Source: Actinomycetes bacterium
GTDB taxonomy: Bacteria > Actinomycetota > Acidimicrobiia > Acidimicrobiales > RAAP-2
Assembly: GCA_021781315.1 (NCBI GenBank)
Contig: JAJXXB010000077.1
Span: forward strand, 1 to 5,027
Direction: 5' to 3'
Length of the DNA: 5,027 nt
Part shown: in pieces, positions 1 to 5,027 of the stretch
How positions within the stretch are numbered: the first letter of the stretch is position 1
Layout: each line of letters begins with the position of its first letter
Translations under genes and position numbers: made by a program
Notes under the pieces: generated by a model
The model's database searches: none
What the model saw: the letters and a program-made list of their open reading frames with translations, nothing else
Told to the model about the DNA's origin: nothing

Positions 1-2
1 AC

Positions 3-806
3 CTCGCCAGCGTCGTCGAGTCGATCAGCGCCGACGGCGGCACGCCCTTGGTGGTGGCCGACGCGACACGGCTCCTCGGGGTGGTGCACCTGAAGGACGT
101 CGTCAAGCCCGGCATGGCCGAGCGCTTCGCGCAGCTGCGCGCCATGGGGATACGCACCGTCATGATCACCGGCGACAATCCGCTGACCGCTCGAGCCATC
201 GCGGGCGAGGCGGGCGTCGACGACTTCCTCGCTGAGGCCACGCCCGAGGACAAGATGAACCTCATCCGGCGCGAGCAGGCCGGCGGGCACCTGGTGGCGA
301 TGACCGGTGACGGGACCAACGATGCGCCGGCGCTCGCCCAGGCCGACGTGGGCGTGGCGATGAACTCCGGAACCCAGGCCGCCAAGGAGGCGGGCAACAT
401 GGTCGACCTCGACTCGGATCCGACCAAGCTCATCGACATCGTCGAGATCGGCAAGCAGTTGCTGATCACGCGGGGCTCGCTCACCACGTTCTCCATCACC
501 AACGACATCGCGAAGTTCTTCGCCATCGTGCCGGCGATGTTCGTCACGCAGTTCCCCGCCCTGCGTGCGCTGAACGTGATGCACCTGACGAGTCCCCACT
601 CCGCCATCCTCTCGGCGGTCATCTTCAACGCGCTCGTCATCGTCGCGCTGATTCCGTTGGCGCTGCGCGGCGTGCACTTCCGGGCCGCGGGCGCCTCGTC
701 GATCCTGCGGCGCAATCTGCTCATCTACGGCCTCGGGGGAGCGGTGCTGCCCTTCGTCGGGATCAAGCTGATCGACGTGGTCGTCACGGCACTGGGGGTG
801 CGATGA
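3..806 (+). CDS. kdpB: Potassium-transporting P-type ATPase, subunit B (KdpB), C-terminal part; 5' end outside window
   Basis: This is the catalytic subunit of the KdpFABC high-affinity K+ pump, which hydrolyses ATP to drive K+ uptake across the cytoplasmic membrane. The reading frame is open from base 3, so the TTG at 48 is internal and not a start. 267 codons are visible, roughly 40% of a family member of about 680 residues. They cover the end of the ATP-binding (N) domain, the second half of the phosphorylation (P) domain and the last three membrane helices. Visible motifs are TGDNPLT (168-188), the hinge motif GDGTND (306-323), and the segment ND-IAK in transmembrane helix 5, whose Asp (504-506) and Lys (513-515) match the charged pair known to be important in E. 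coli KdpB. Helices follow at about 519-560, 597-665 and 715-797. The phosphorylated DKTGT Asp and the TGES loop lie upstream and cannot be checked. The stop overlaps the kdpC start. There is no frameshift or damage in the visible part. Confidence 0.97.
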   Translation, partial: LASVVESISADGGTPLVVADATRLLGVVHLKDVVKPGMAERFAQLRAMGIRTVMITGDNPLTARAIAGEAGVDDFLAEATPEDKMNLIRREQAGGHLVAMTGDGTNDAPALAQADVGVAMNSGTQAAKEAGNMVDLDSDPTKLIDIVEIGKQLLITRGSLTTFSITNDIAKFFAIVPAMFVTQFPALRALNVMHLTSPHSAILSAVIFNALVIVALIPLALRGVHFRAAGASSILRRNLLIYGLGGAVLPFVGIKLIDVVVTALGVR

Positions 807-1396
807 TTCGCCGAGTCATCCGAGCGTCGCTCGTCATGCTCCTGAGCCTCAGCGTGCTGACGGGGCTCGCCTACCCCCTTGTCCTGACCGCCCTCGCCCA
901 GGCGAGTGTGCCCGGCCGGGCCAACGGCTCGCTCGTCTACGCCCGCGGTCGCGCCGTGGGTTCGTCACTGATCGGCCAGTCCTTCACGGACGCTGCGGGC
1001 CGACCGCTGGCCCAGTACTTCCAGCCACGACCGAGCGCTGCCAACTACGACGCCCTGGCCTCGGGCGGCACGAACCTGGGCCCGTCGAACCCGGTGCTGT
1101 TGCGCAGTGTCGCGCGACTGGCGCGCGCCTACCGCGCCTTCAACCACCTGGCGCCGGGAACGCCCGTGCCGGTCGACGCCGTCACGACCTCGGGGTCCGG
1201 GCTCGATCCGGACATCTCGATCGCCAACGCGCTCTTGCAGGCGCCGCGCGTCGCCGCGGCCCGTCACCTCAGCCGCGCCCTCGTTCGATCCCTGGTCCAG
1301 CGCTACACCCAAGGCCGCATCCTCGGTATCCTGGGTGAGCCGGTCGTCAACGTGCTCGAGCTGAATCTGGCGCTCGACCGTCTCCGTCGGCATTAG
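803..1396 (+). CDS. kdpC: Potassium-transporting ATPase subunit C (KdpC)
   Basis: This is the small accessory subunit of KdpFABC. It is anchored by one N-terminal helix with its soluble domain outside the membrane, and it stabilises the complex and supports high-affinity K+ use. The protein has 197 residues, normal for the family. It shows an N-terminal basic stretch and one transmembrane helix (about residues 6-33). The family signatures follow in order: GSSLIGQSF (53-61), [12 protein letters not shown] (72-83), [11 protein letters not shown] (87-97), a [12 protein letters not shown] segment (128-139), [12 protein letters not shown] (141-154), and a C-terminal [14 protein letters not shown] segment (175-188). 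The ATG at 803 overlaps the kdpB stop in an ATGA junction, with a G-run (794-798) as a weak ribosome site. Translation is therefore probably coupled to kdpB, which fits the equal subunit stoichiometry needed in the complex. The length and signatures make the start secure. Confidence 0.97.
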   Translation: MIRRVIRASLVMLLSLSVLTGLAYPLVLTALAQASVPGRANGSLVYARGRAVGSSLIGQSFTDAAGRPLAQYFQPRPSAANYDALASGGTNLGPSNPVLLRSVARLARAYRAFNHLAPGTPVPVDAVTTSGSGLDPDISIANALLQAPRVAAARHLSRALVRSLVQRYTQGRILGILGEPVVNVLELNLALDRLRRH

Positions 1397-1400
1397 GAGG
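1395..1400 (+). promoter_or_regulatory. Ribosome binding site of kdpD, overlapping the kdpC stop codon
   Basis: A perfect AGGAGG sits inside and just after the TAG stop of kdpC, with 5 bases to the GTG at 1406. It decides the kdpD start. The kdpC stop is in frame with kdpD, and GTG 1406 is the only usual start codon between that stop and the conserved Walker A loop. Confidence 0.85.
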
Positions 1401-1405
1401 CGTGG

Positions 1406-3877
1406 GTGCGCGGCAGGCTCCGCATCTACCTAGGGGCCGCACCGGGTGTTGGCAAGACCTACGCGATGCTCGACGAAGGTGCTCGACGACTCGGCCGCGG
1501 TTCTGACGTCGTCGTCGGCTACGTCGAGACCCACGATCGAGTCCAGACCGCCGCGCGCCTGGAGGGGCTGACGATCCTCGCGCGCCGTCGCGTCATCTAT
1601 CGGGACCAGGTGTTCGAGGAGATGGACCTGCCGGCGATCCTGGCGCGCCACCCGAGCGTCGCACTCGTGGACGAGCTGGCGCACACCAACGTGCCCGGCG
1701 TGGAGCACGAGAAGCGGTGGGAGGACGTCGAGGACCTGCTCGAGGCAGGCATCGACGTGATCTCGACGGTCAACCTGCAGCACCTCGAGAGCGTGAACGA
1801 CGTCGTCGAGGCGATCACGGGCATCGCCCAGCGCGAGACGGTCCCCGACCGGGTCGTGCGCGCGGCCGAACAGGTCCAGCTCGTCGACCAGACGCCCGAG
1901 GCGCTGCGCCGGCGCCTCGCGCACGGCAACATCTACCCGGCCGAGCGCGTGGACGCGGCGCTGAGCAACTTCTTTCGACCTGGCAACCTGGCCGCCCTTC
2001 GCGAATTGGCGCTGCTCTGGCTCGCCGATCGGGTCGACGACGAGATCCAGAGCTACCGCGAGCGCCACGGCATCGTGCGAACCTGGGAGACGCGCGAGCG
2101 AATCGTGGTGGCGATCGCCGGGGACACGTCGGCCGAGCGCGTGATCCGGCGCGGGGCGCGCATGGCGGCTCGCTCGCACGCCGAGCTGGTGGGGGTCCAC
2201 GTCACGAGGGGTGACGGCCTGAGCACCACCCACGCCGGGTTGGACGCCGCGCTGGGTCTGCTCGAGGAGCTCGGTGGCCGCTACGTGGAAGTCGTGGGCA
2301 CCGACGTCGCGGCGAGCCTCGTGGCGGTGGCGCGATCGGAGAACGCGACGCAACTGCTCCTCGCGGCCTCGCCCAAGTCGCGGCTCGCGACCTTCCTGCA
2401 CGGCTCGGTGGTGGCCCACTGTGTCGCACTGACCCGCGGGGAGATCGACCTGCACGTGATCGGCGCGACCGACGCGGAGAACCCCGAGCCGCGACCGCGC
2501 AATCGGCGCCGCTGGTCCAATCCGGTCGGACGGCGCCGCGAGCTCGCGGCGGCCGCCATCGGGGCGGCCGGGTTCGTCGCGCTGACGCTGGCGCTCGGCG
2601 GCGGGGGATCGCGGAACTTGCCCCTGGCCATCAGTGCGCACCTACTCGTGGTGCTCGCGGTCGCGGGCGTGGGCAGCGTGCTCGAGGGCCTCGCCGCGGC
2701 CATCGTCGGCTTCGTGCTCATCAACTGGGAGTACACGCCGCCGGTGCACACCTTCTCCGTCGCCGACGCGCGCGACGTCGCGGCGCTCGTCGCCTACCTG
2801 GCCGCGGCGCTCTCGGTCAGCGGGTTGGTGGACCTGGCGACGAGGCGCACCCGGGCGGCCCGACGGGCTGAGCGAAACGCCCGGGCCCTCGCGCGACTGG
2901 CGCGCAGCGTCGCGGGGGGCCAGGAGGGCATGCGCGACCTGGTGACCCAGGTGGTGCGCGTCTTTGAGTTGCGCGGCGCCTCGTTGCGAGCGACGACGTC
3001 GCCCAACGGCGACGTCACGGTCGGGGTCATTGAACCCGACGATCCCGTGGTGCCCCTCGGCGAGGGCTACGAGCTGCGCGTGGGCGGGCGCATGGACCCG
3101 GCGGAACGCGAACTGCTCGTCGGCGTGGCCGCGCAACTGGTGCTGGCCCTCGAGCGCCGGCGCCTGCAGGCTGAAGCCAATGAGCGCGACGCGCTGGCTG
3201 AGGCCGACGCGTTGCGCGCGTCACTGCTCGCCGCGGTCAGCCACGACCTGCGAACCCCGCTCGCTTCCATCAAGACGGCGACGACGACCCTGATCAGCGC
3301 GCGAGACCGATTAAGGTCGACCGAGGTGGACGAACTGCTCGAGGGCATCGACGCCGAGTCCGACCGGCTGAACGGACTGGTGGGCGACCTGCTCGACATG
3401 AACCGCATCCACGAGGGCACCGTCGAGATCACGTCGCACCCGGTCGATCTCGTCGAGATCGCCGAGCGCGCCATCGCCGAAGCCCGTCGCGCGGTGGCCG
3501 CCCCCGAGGACGTGACGCGCCACGGCGCGCCGATCATGGAGGTGACCACCGATCCGGTGCTGGTGGAGCGCATCATCGCGAACCTGGTTCGCAATGCCCT
3601 CGAGCACGGCGGCGCGCCGGTGAGCGTCGACCTCGATCGAGCGGGCGGCGGCGTCGTGTTGCGGGTGATCGATCACGGCCCGGGCATCGACCGCGACCAG
3701 CGCGCGCAGGTCTTTGAGCCCTTCCAACGGCGCGGCGACATCGCCCGTGGCCGGGGCGTGGGCCTGGGGTTGGCGATCGCGCGTGGGTTCGCTACGACGG
3801 TGGGTGCGGCGCTTGACATCGAGGACACCCCGGGCGGCGGCTGCACGATGGTGCTCAGCCTGCCGGAGAAGCCGTGA
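1406..3877 (+). CDS. kdpD: Osmosensitive K+ channel sensor histidine kinase (KdpD)
   Basis: This is the membrane sensor kinase that responds to low K+/osmotic stress and phosphorylates KdpE. At 823 residues it is somewhat shorter than E. coli KdpD (894), partly because almost nothing precedes the Walker A loop. Domains in order: N-terminal KdpD domain (1-220) with Walker A GAAPGVGKT (10-18) and Walker B-like VALVDELAH (85-93); universal-stress-like domain (231-353); four closely packed helices of the DUF4118 type (about 380-398, 405-426, 427-441, 455-476); an arginine-rich cluster just after them (480-490, six Arg); a GAF-like region (about 495-585) and linker helix; dimerisation/phosphoacceptor domain with VSHDLRTPLA, His613; and the ATPase domain with N box (Asn730), DHGPG (756-760), F box VFEPF (769-773) and the glycine loop GVGLG (784-788). 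All kinase motifs are present, so the protein should be active. In E. coli the Walker region also acts as a serine kinase that inhibits KdpB; whether that holds here is inference. It is in the same frame as kdpC, 9 bases after its stop, and overlaps kdpE by GTGA. Confidence 0.97.
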   Translation: MRGRLRIYLGAAPGVGKTYAMLDEGARRLGRGSDVVVGYVETHDRVQTAARLEGLTILARRRVIYRDQVFEEMDLPAILARHPSVALVDELAHTNVPGVEHEKRWEDVEDLLEAGIDVISTVNLQHLESVNDVVEAITGIAQRETVPDRVVRAAEQVQLVDQTPEALRRRLAHGNIYPAERVDAALSNFFRPGNLAALRELALLWLADRVDDEIQSYRERHGIVRTWETRERIVVAIAGDTSAERVIRRGARMAARSHAELVGVHVTRGDGLSTTHAGLDAALGLLEELGGRYVEVVGTDVAASLVAVARSENATQLLLAASPKSRLATFLHGSVVAHCVALTRGEIDLHVIGATDAENPEPRPRNRRRWSNPVGRRRELAAAAIGAAGFVALTLALGGGGSRNLPLAISAHLLVVLAVAGVGSVLEGLAAAIVGFVLINWEYTPPVHTFSVADARDVAALVAYLAAALSVSGLVDLATRRTRAARRAERNARALARLARSVAGGQEGMRDLVTQVVRVFELRGASLRATTSPNGDVTVGVIEPDDPVVPLGEGYELRVGGRMDPAERELLVGVAAQLVLALERRRLQAEANERDALAEADALRASLLAAVSHDLRTPLASIKTATTTLISARDRLRSTEVDELLEGIDAESDRLNGLVGDLLDMNRIHEGTVEITSHPVDLVEIAERAIAEARRAVAAPEDVTRHGAPIMEVTTDPVLVERIIANLVRNALEHGGAPVSVDLDRAGGGVVLRVIDHGPGIDRDQRAQVFEPFQRRGDIARGRGVGLGLAIARGFATTVGAALDIEDTPGGGCTMVLSLPEKP

Positions 3878-4545
3878 GCACCGTCCTCGTCGTCGACGAC
3901 GACCGGGCCCTGGTGCGCGCGCTCAGCATTGGCCTGCGCGTGCACGGCTTTGACGTCCACGCCGCGACGACTGGGCCCGAGGCGCTACGTGTGGCCGGCA
4001 AAGTCCACCCCGATGTCGTGCTCGTCGATCTCGGTCTGCCCGGGCTCGACGGGATCGAGGTGATCGAGGCACTGCGCGGGTGGAGCGAGGCCGCCATCAT
4101 CGTGCTTTCGGCGCGCCCCCAGGAGGCGGTGAAGGTGGCGGCCCTGGACGCGGGGGCCGACGACTATCTCACCAAGCCCTTCGGCATCGACGAGTTGCTG
4201 GCCCGGGTGCGCGCCGTCTCGCGGCGGCGGGTGTCGGCCACCGAGCCCGTGCTGCAGGTAGGGGCGCTCACCATCGACCTCTCGGCGCGGCGCGTCGAGC
4301 GCGACGGTGCGCTCGTGCATCTCACGCCCAAGGAGTGGGCCGCCCTGGCGGTCTTGGTACGCCACCCGGGTCAACTCGTCACCCACCAGAACCTGCTCGA
4401 ACAGGTGTGGGGCGAGGGGTACGGCACCGAGACGGAGTATTTGCGCACGCTCTTCGCGCGGCTGCGGCGCAAGCTGGAAGACGACCCATCCGCTCCCCGC
4501 CATCTCATCACCGAGCCGGGTGTCGGCTACCGCCTCGAGCCGTAA
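3874..4545 (+). CDS. kdpE: KDP operon transcriptional response regulator (KdpE), OmpR/PhoB family
   Basis: This is the DNA-binding partner of KdpD; when phosphorylated it activates the kdp operon. The 223 residues match the usual length. The receiver domain (1-117) has the acidic pocket VVDDD (6-10), the phosphoacceptor Asp52 in VDLGLPG (51-57, same number as in E. coli KdpE), the switch residue Ser79 in VLSAR, the motif LDAGADDYL (91-99) and the conserved Lys101 in TKPFG. The C-terminal winged helix (about 125-223) shows HLTPKEWAAL, LLEQVWG, the recognition-helix region ETEYLRTLFARLRRKLE and the final GVGYRLEP. The start is the GTG at 3874, overlapping the kdpD stop (GTGA), with GGAG at 3865-3868, 5 bases upstream. 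Translational coupling to kdpD is likely. No KdpE target site can be tested here because the kdp promoter is outside the window. The gene is followed 5 bases later by a stem-loop, so it is probably the last gene of the operon. Confidence 0.97.
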   Translation: MSTVLVVDDDRALVRALSIGLRVHGFDVHAATTGPEALRVAGKVHPDVVLVDLGLPGLDGIEVIEALRGWSEAAIIVLSARPQEAVKVAALDAGADDYLTKPFGIDELLARVRAVSRRRVSATEPVLQVGALTIDLSARRVERDGALVHLTPKEWAALAVLVRHPGQLVTHQNLLEQVWGEGYGTETEYLRTLFARLRRKLEDDPSAPRHLITEPGVGYRLEP

Positions 4546-4550
4546 CGACG

Positions 4551-4577
4551 CGGTGACGGGCCGAGGACCCGCCACCG
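4551..4577 (+). terminator. Stem-loop directly after kdpE, probable operon terminator without T-tract
   Basis: The left arm CGGTGACGGG (4551-4560) pairs with CCCGCCACCG (4568-4577) around a 7-base loop. The stem is 10 positions with a single A-C mismatch (4556/4572). It begins 5 bases after the kdpE TAA. The bases that follow (GACCATGAG) hold no T-run, so it is not a classic intrinsic terminator. T-less hairpins after genes are common in high-GC actinobacteria, and it may instead protect the transcript's 3' end. Confidence 0.55.
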
Positions 4578-4635
4578 GACCATGAGCCGCGCAGCGCTCG
4601 GTCGAGTACCGGGCGCTCGATGGGGATCAGTCGCG

Positions 4636-4679
4636 GGCCGGGGCGGCGTCGGTGGCACCACCTCAGCCCAGCCCCGGCC
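4636..4679 (+). terminator. Second, longer GC-rich stem-loop in the kdpE-downstream gap
   Basis: A perfect 9-bp inverted repeat, GGCCGGGGC (4636-4644) with GCCCCGGCC (4671-4679), encloses further pairing. GGC (4645-4647) pairs with GCC (4666-4668), past a 2-base bulge. Then, after a 3x3 internal loop, GGTG (4651-4654) pairs with CACC (4659-4662), closing a 4-base loop. That is about 16 base pairs in a 44-base element. No T-tract follows. It may be a back-up terminator for kdp, or a leader structure if the next transcript starts earlier than I suppose. It works equally well as a stem on either strand. Confidence 0.5.
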
Positions 4680-4708
4680 GTGACGACCGCAAGCCCGGCT
4701 GACGCTGC

Positions 4709-4761
4709 ACCGATTCACGACGTCCGTCGTCCCATTGTGCTAGACCTGAATACCGATTCAC
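4709..4761 (+). repeat. Pair of 10-bp direct repeats ACCGATTCAC, 43 bp apart
   Basis: Identical copies lie at 4709-4718 and 4752-4761. The start-to-start distance of 43 bp is close to four turns of B-DNA, so both copies would face the same side of the helix. Flanks on both sides differ, so this is not a longer duplication. The second copy overlaps a small palindrome, TGAAT-ACCG-ATTCA (4747-4760). The position upstream of the binding-protein gene suggests an operator for an unknown regulator. A 10-bp match can arise by chance, so confidence is modest. Confidence 0.4.
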
Positions 4762-4792
4762 ATTTCAGTAATGGAGTGTAGGTCGTACTAAC
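4734..4792 (+). promoter_or_regulatory. AT-rich putative promoter/5' leader region of the binding-protein gene
   Basis: These 59 bases contain 24 G/C (about 41%), in sharp contrast to the very GC-rich DNA on both sides. The stretch lies directly upstream of the ribosome site at 4793-4803 and downstream of both stem-loops, as expected for a promoter and leader. Candidate -35 hexamers are TTGTGC (4735-4740) and TTCACA (4757-4762). Neither has a convincing -10 at 16-18 bp: TCACAT at 4758 and TAGGTC at 4779 are poor. I therefore call the region and not exact boxes. Confidence 0.4.
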
Positions 4793-4803
4793 GAGGGAGG
4801 GAG
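4793..4803 (+). promoter_or_regulatory. Strong ribosome binding site of the binding-protein gene
   Basis: GAGGGAGGGAG precedes the ATG at 4805 and contains GGAGG (4796-4800) with 4 bases of spacing and GAGG (4793-4796) with 8. A purine-rich site this strong suggests a highly translated gene, which is usual for solute-binding proteins. It also fixes the start. Confidence 0.75.
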
Positions 4804-4804
4804 C

Positions 4805-5027
4805 ATGAAGGTGTTTAAGAAAACGAGGCGCACGAGGTCGTACCTCACTGCGCTGTCGGTTGCCGCGCTAGCCGCTACGGCGGTGACCGCCGCGGCGGGT
4901 TCGGCGGGTGCGAGCTCGGGCGGCACGGTCATCGTCGGGGAGTCGACGACGCTGAGCGGCTCGATCGCCGAACTCGGTCAGACCGGCTTGCAGGGCGTGC
5001 AGTTTGCCATCAACTCGATCAACGCCC
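4805..5027 (+). CDS. Secreted ABC-transporter substrate-binding protein, branched-chain amino acid/amide receptor type (N-terminal 74 residues; 3' end outside window)
   Basis: This is probably the extracytoplasmic receptor of an amino-acid/amide (HAAT, LivJ-like) ABC importer. The N-terminus has a basic start with seven Lys/Arg in the first eleven residues. An alanine-rich hydrophobic core (13-31) follows, then a small-residue region with a plausible signal peptidase I site after Ala36 (AGA-SS; Ala at -3 and -1). The mature part opens with TVIVGESTTLSGS (41-53), then ELGQTGLQGVQFAINSIN (56-73). This matches the first strand and helix of type I periplasmic binding proteins: a G-x-x-x-x-L-S/T-G turn, then G...G...A...IN. 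There is no cysteine in the visible 74 residues, so the lipoprotein anchor usual for Gram-positive binding proteins is missing. The basic run is not a good twin-arginine motif. The ligand cannot be inferred. It lies 259 bases after kdpE behind two stem-loops and is probably a separate transcription unit, perhaps the first gene of a transport operon beyond the window. Confidence 0.75.
   Translation, partial: MKVFKKTRRTRSYLTALSVAALAATAVTAAAGSAGASSGGTVIVGESTTLSGSIAELGQTGLQGVQFAINSINA

Noticed and set aside
48..806. TTG at 48 as the start of a short protein
   Set aside because: The same frame is open back to the window edge and encodes KdpB-like residues (GGTPLVVAD region). The gene is simply cut by the window.
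965..1393. Minus-strand open frame opposite kdpC
   Set aside because: Low-complexity, arginine/glutamine-rich translation lying wholly over a well-conserved kdpC. It is a compositional shadow.
1430..2641. Long open frame (403 codons) on the minus strand opposite kdpD
   Set aside because: High GC at third codon positions of kdpD removes stop codons from the antisense frame. The translation is rich in Arg, Asp, His and Val with no recognisable domain, while the plus strand encodes an intact, motif-perfect KdpD.
4594..4620. Short repeat GCGCTCG (4594-4600 and 4613-4619) and 5-bp inverted arms TCGAG/CTCGA (4602-4606, 4616-4620)
   Set aside because: Too short to stand out in DNA this rich in G and C. 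Probably chance.
4527..4718. Small minus-strand open frame (63 codons) in the gap after kdpE
   Set aside because: Arg/Pro-rich translation with no family resemblance. It overlaps the kdpE end and both stem-loops, and no convincing ribosome site was seen.
4805..4870. Twin-arginine export signal in the binding protein
   Set aside because: The residues are TRRTRSYL. The positions after the Arg pair do not match the hydrophobic FLK part of the Tat consensus, so a general Sec signal is more likely.
1..5027. A new defence, mobile or otherwise undescribed system
   Set aside because: Apart from the gap at 4546-4804, all sequence is explained by the known kdp genes and an ordinary transporter receptor. 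No transposase, integrase, repeat array or unknown gene is present.

Overview
The window is high-GC, single-strand-coding DNA carrying the 3' part of a potassium-starvation (kdp) operon, followed by the start of an unrelated secreted-protein gene. Every gene reads on the + strand. The strong G/C bias at third codon positions, GTG starts, tight overlaps and protein style suggest a high-GC actinobacterium. The Acidimicrobiia are one possibility, but this is an inference from style and not from a marker gene.

Region 1 (1-4545) is an uninterrupted kdpB-kdpC-kdpD-kdpE run. It opens inside kdpB, the P-type ATPase subunit of the high-affinity K+ pump, and only its last 267 codons are present. kdpC (pump assembly/stabilising subunit), kdpD (membrane sensor kinase) and kdpE (response regulator) are complete. 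The stop of kdpB overlaps the start of kdpC (ATGA). A ribosome binding site overlapping the kdpC stop serves kdpD. The stop of kdpD overlaps the start of kdpE (GTGA). Structural and regulatory genes are therefore very probably co-transcribed and translationally coupled: KdpD senses K+ limitation or osmotic stress, phosphorylates KdpE, and KdpE activates the operon whose promoter lies upstream of the window (ahead of kdpA/kdpF, not seen).

Region 2 (4546-4804) is a 259-base gap without a gene. Its first half holds two strong GC-rich stem-loops (4551-4577 and 4636-4679), neither with a T-tract. They probably end the kdp transcript. Its second half changes abruptly to about 41% GC (4734-4792) and holds a 10-bp direct repeat spaced 43 bp and a small palindrome. 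This looks like the promoter/operator region of the next gene.

Region 3 (4805-5027, cut by the window end) is the N-terminus of a secreted type I periplasmic-binding-protein-like receptor, the kind that feeds branched-chain amino acid or amide ABC transporters. It has a Sec-type signal peptide but no lipobox cysteine.

I see no mobile elements, CRISPR, tRNA or rRNA. The kdp part is a canonical, intact system, and I found nothing that justifies claiming a new biological system. The points most worth a second look are the intergenic regulatory architecture and the unanchored binding protein.
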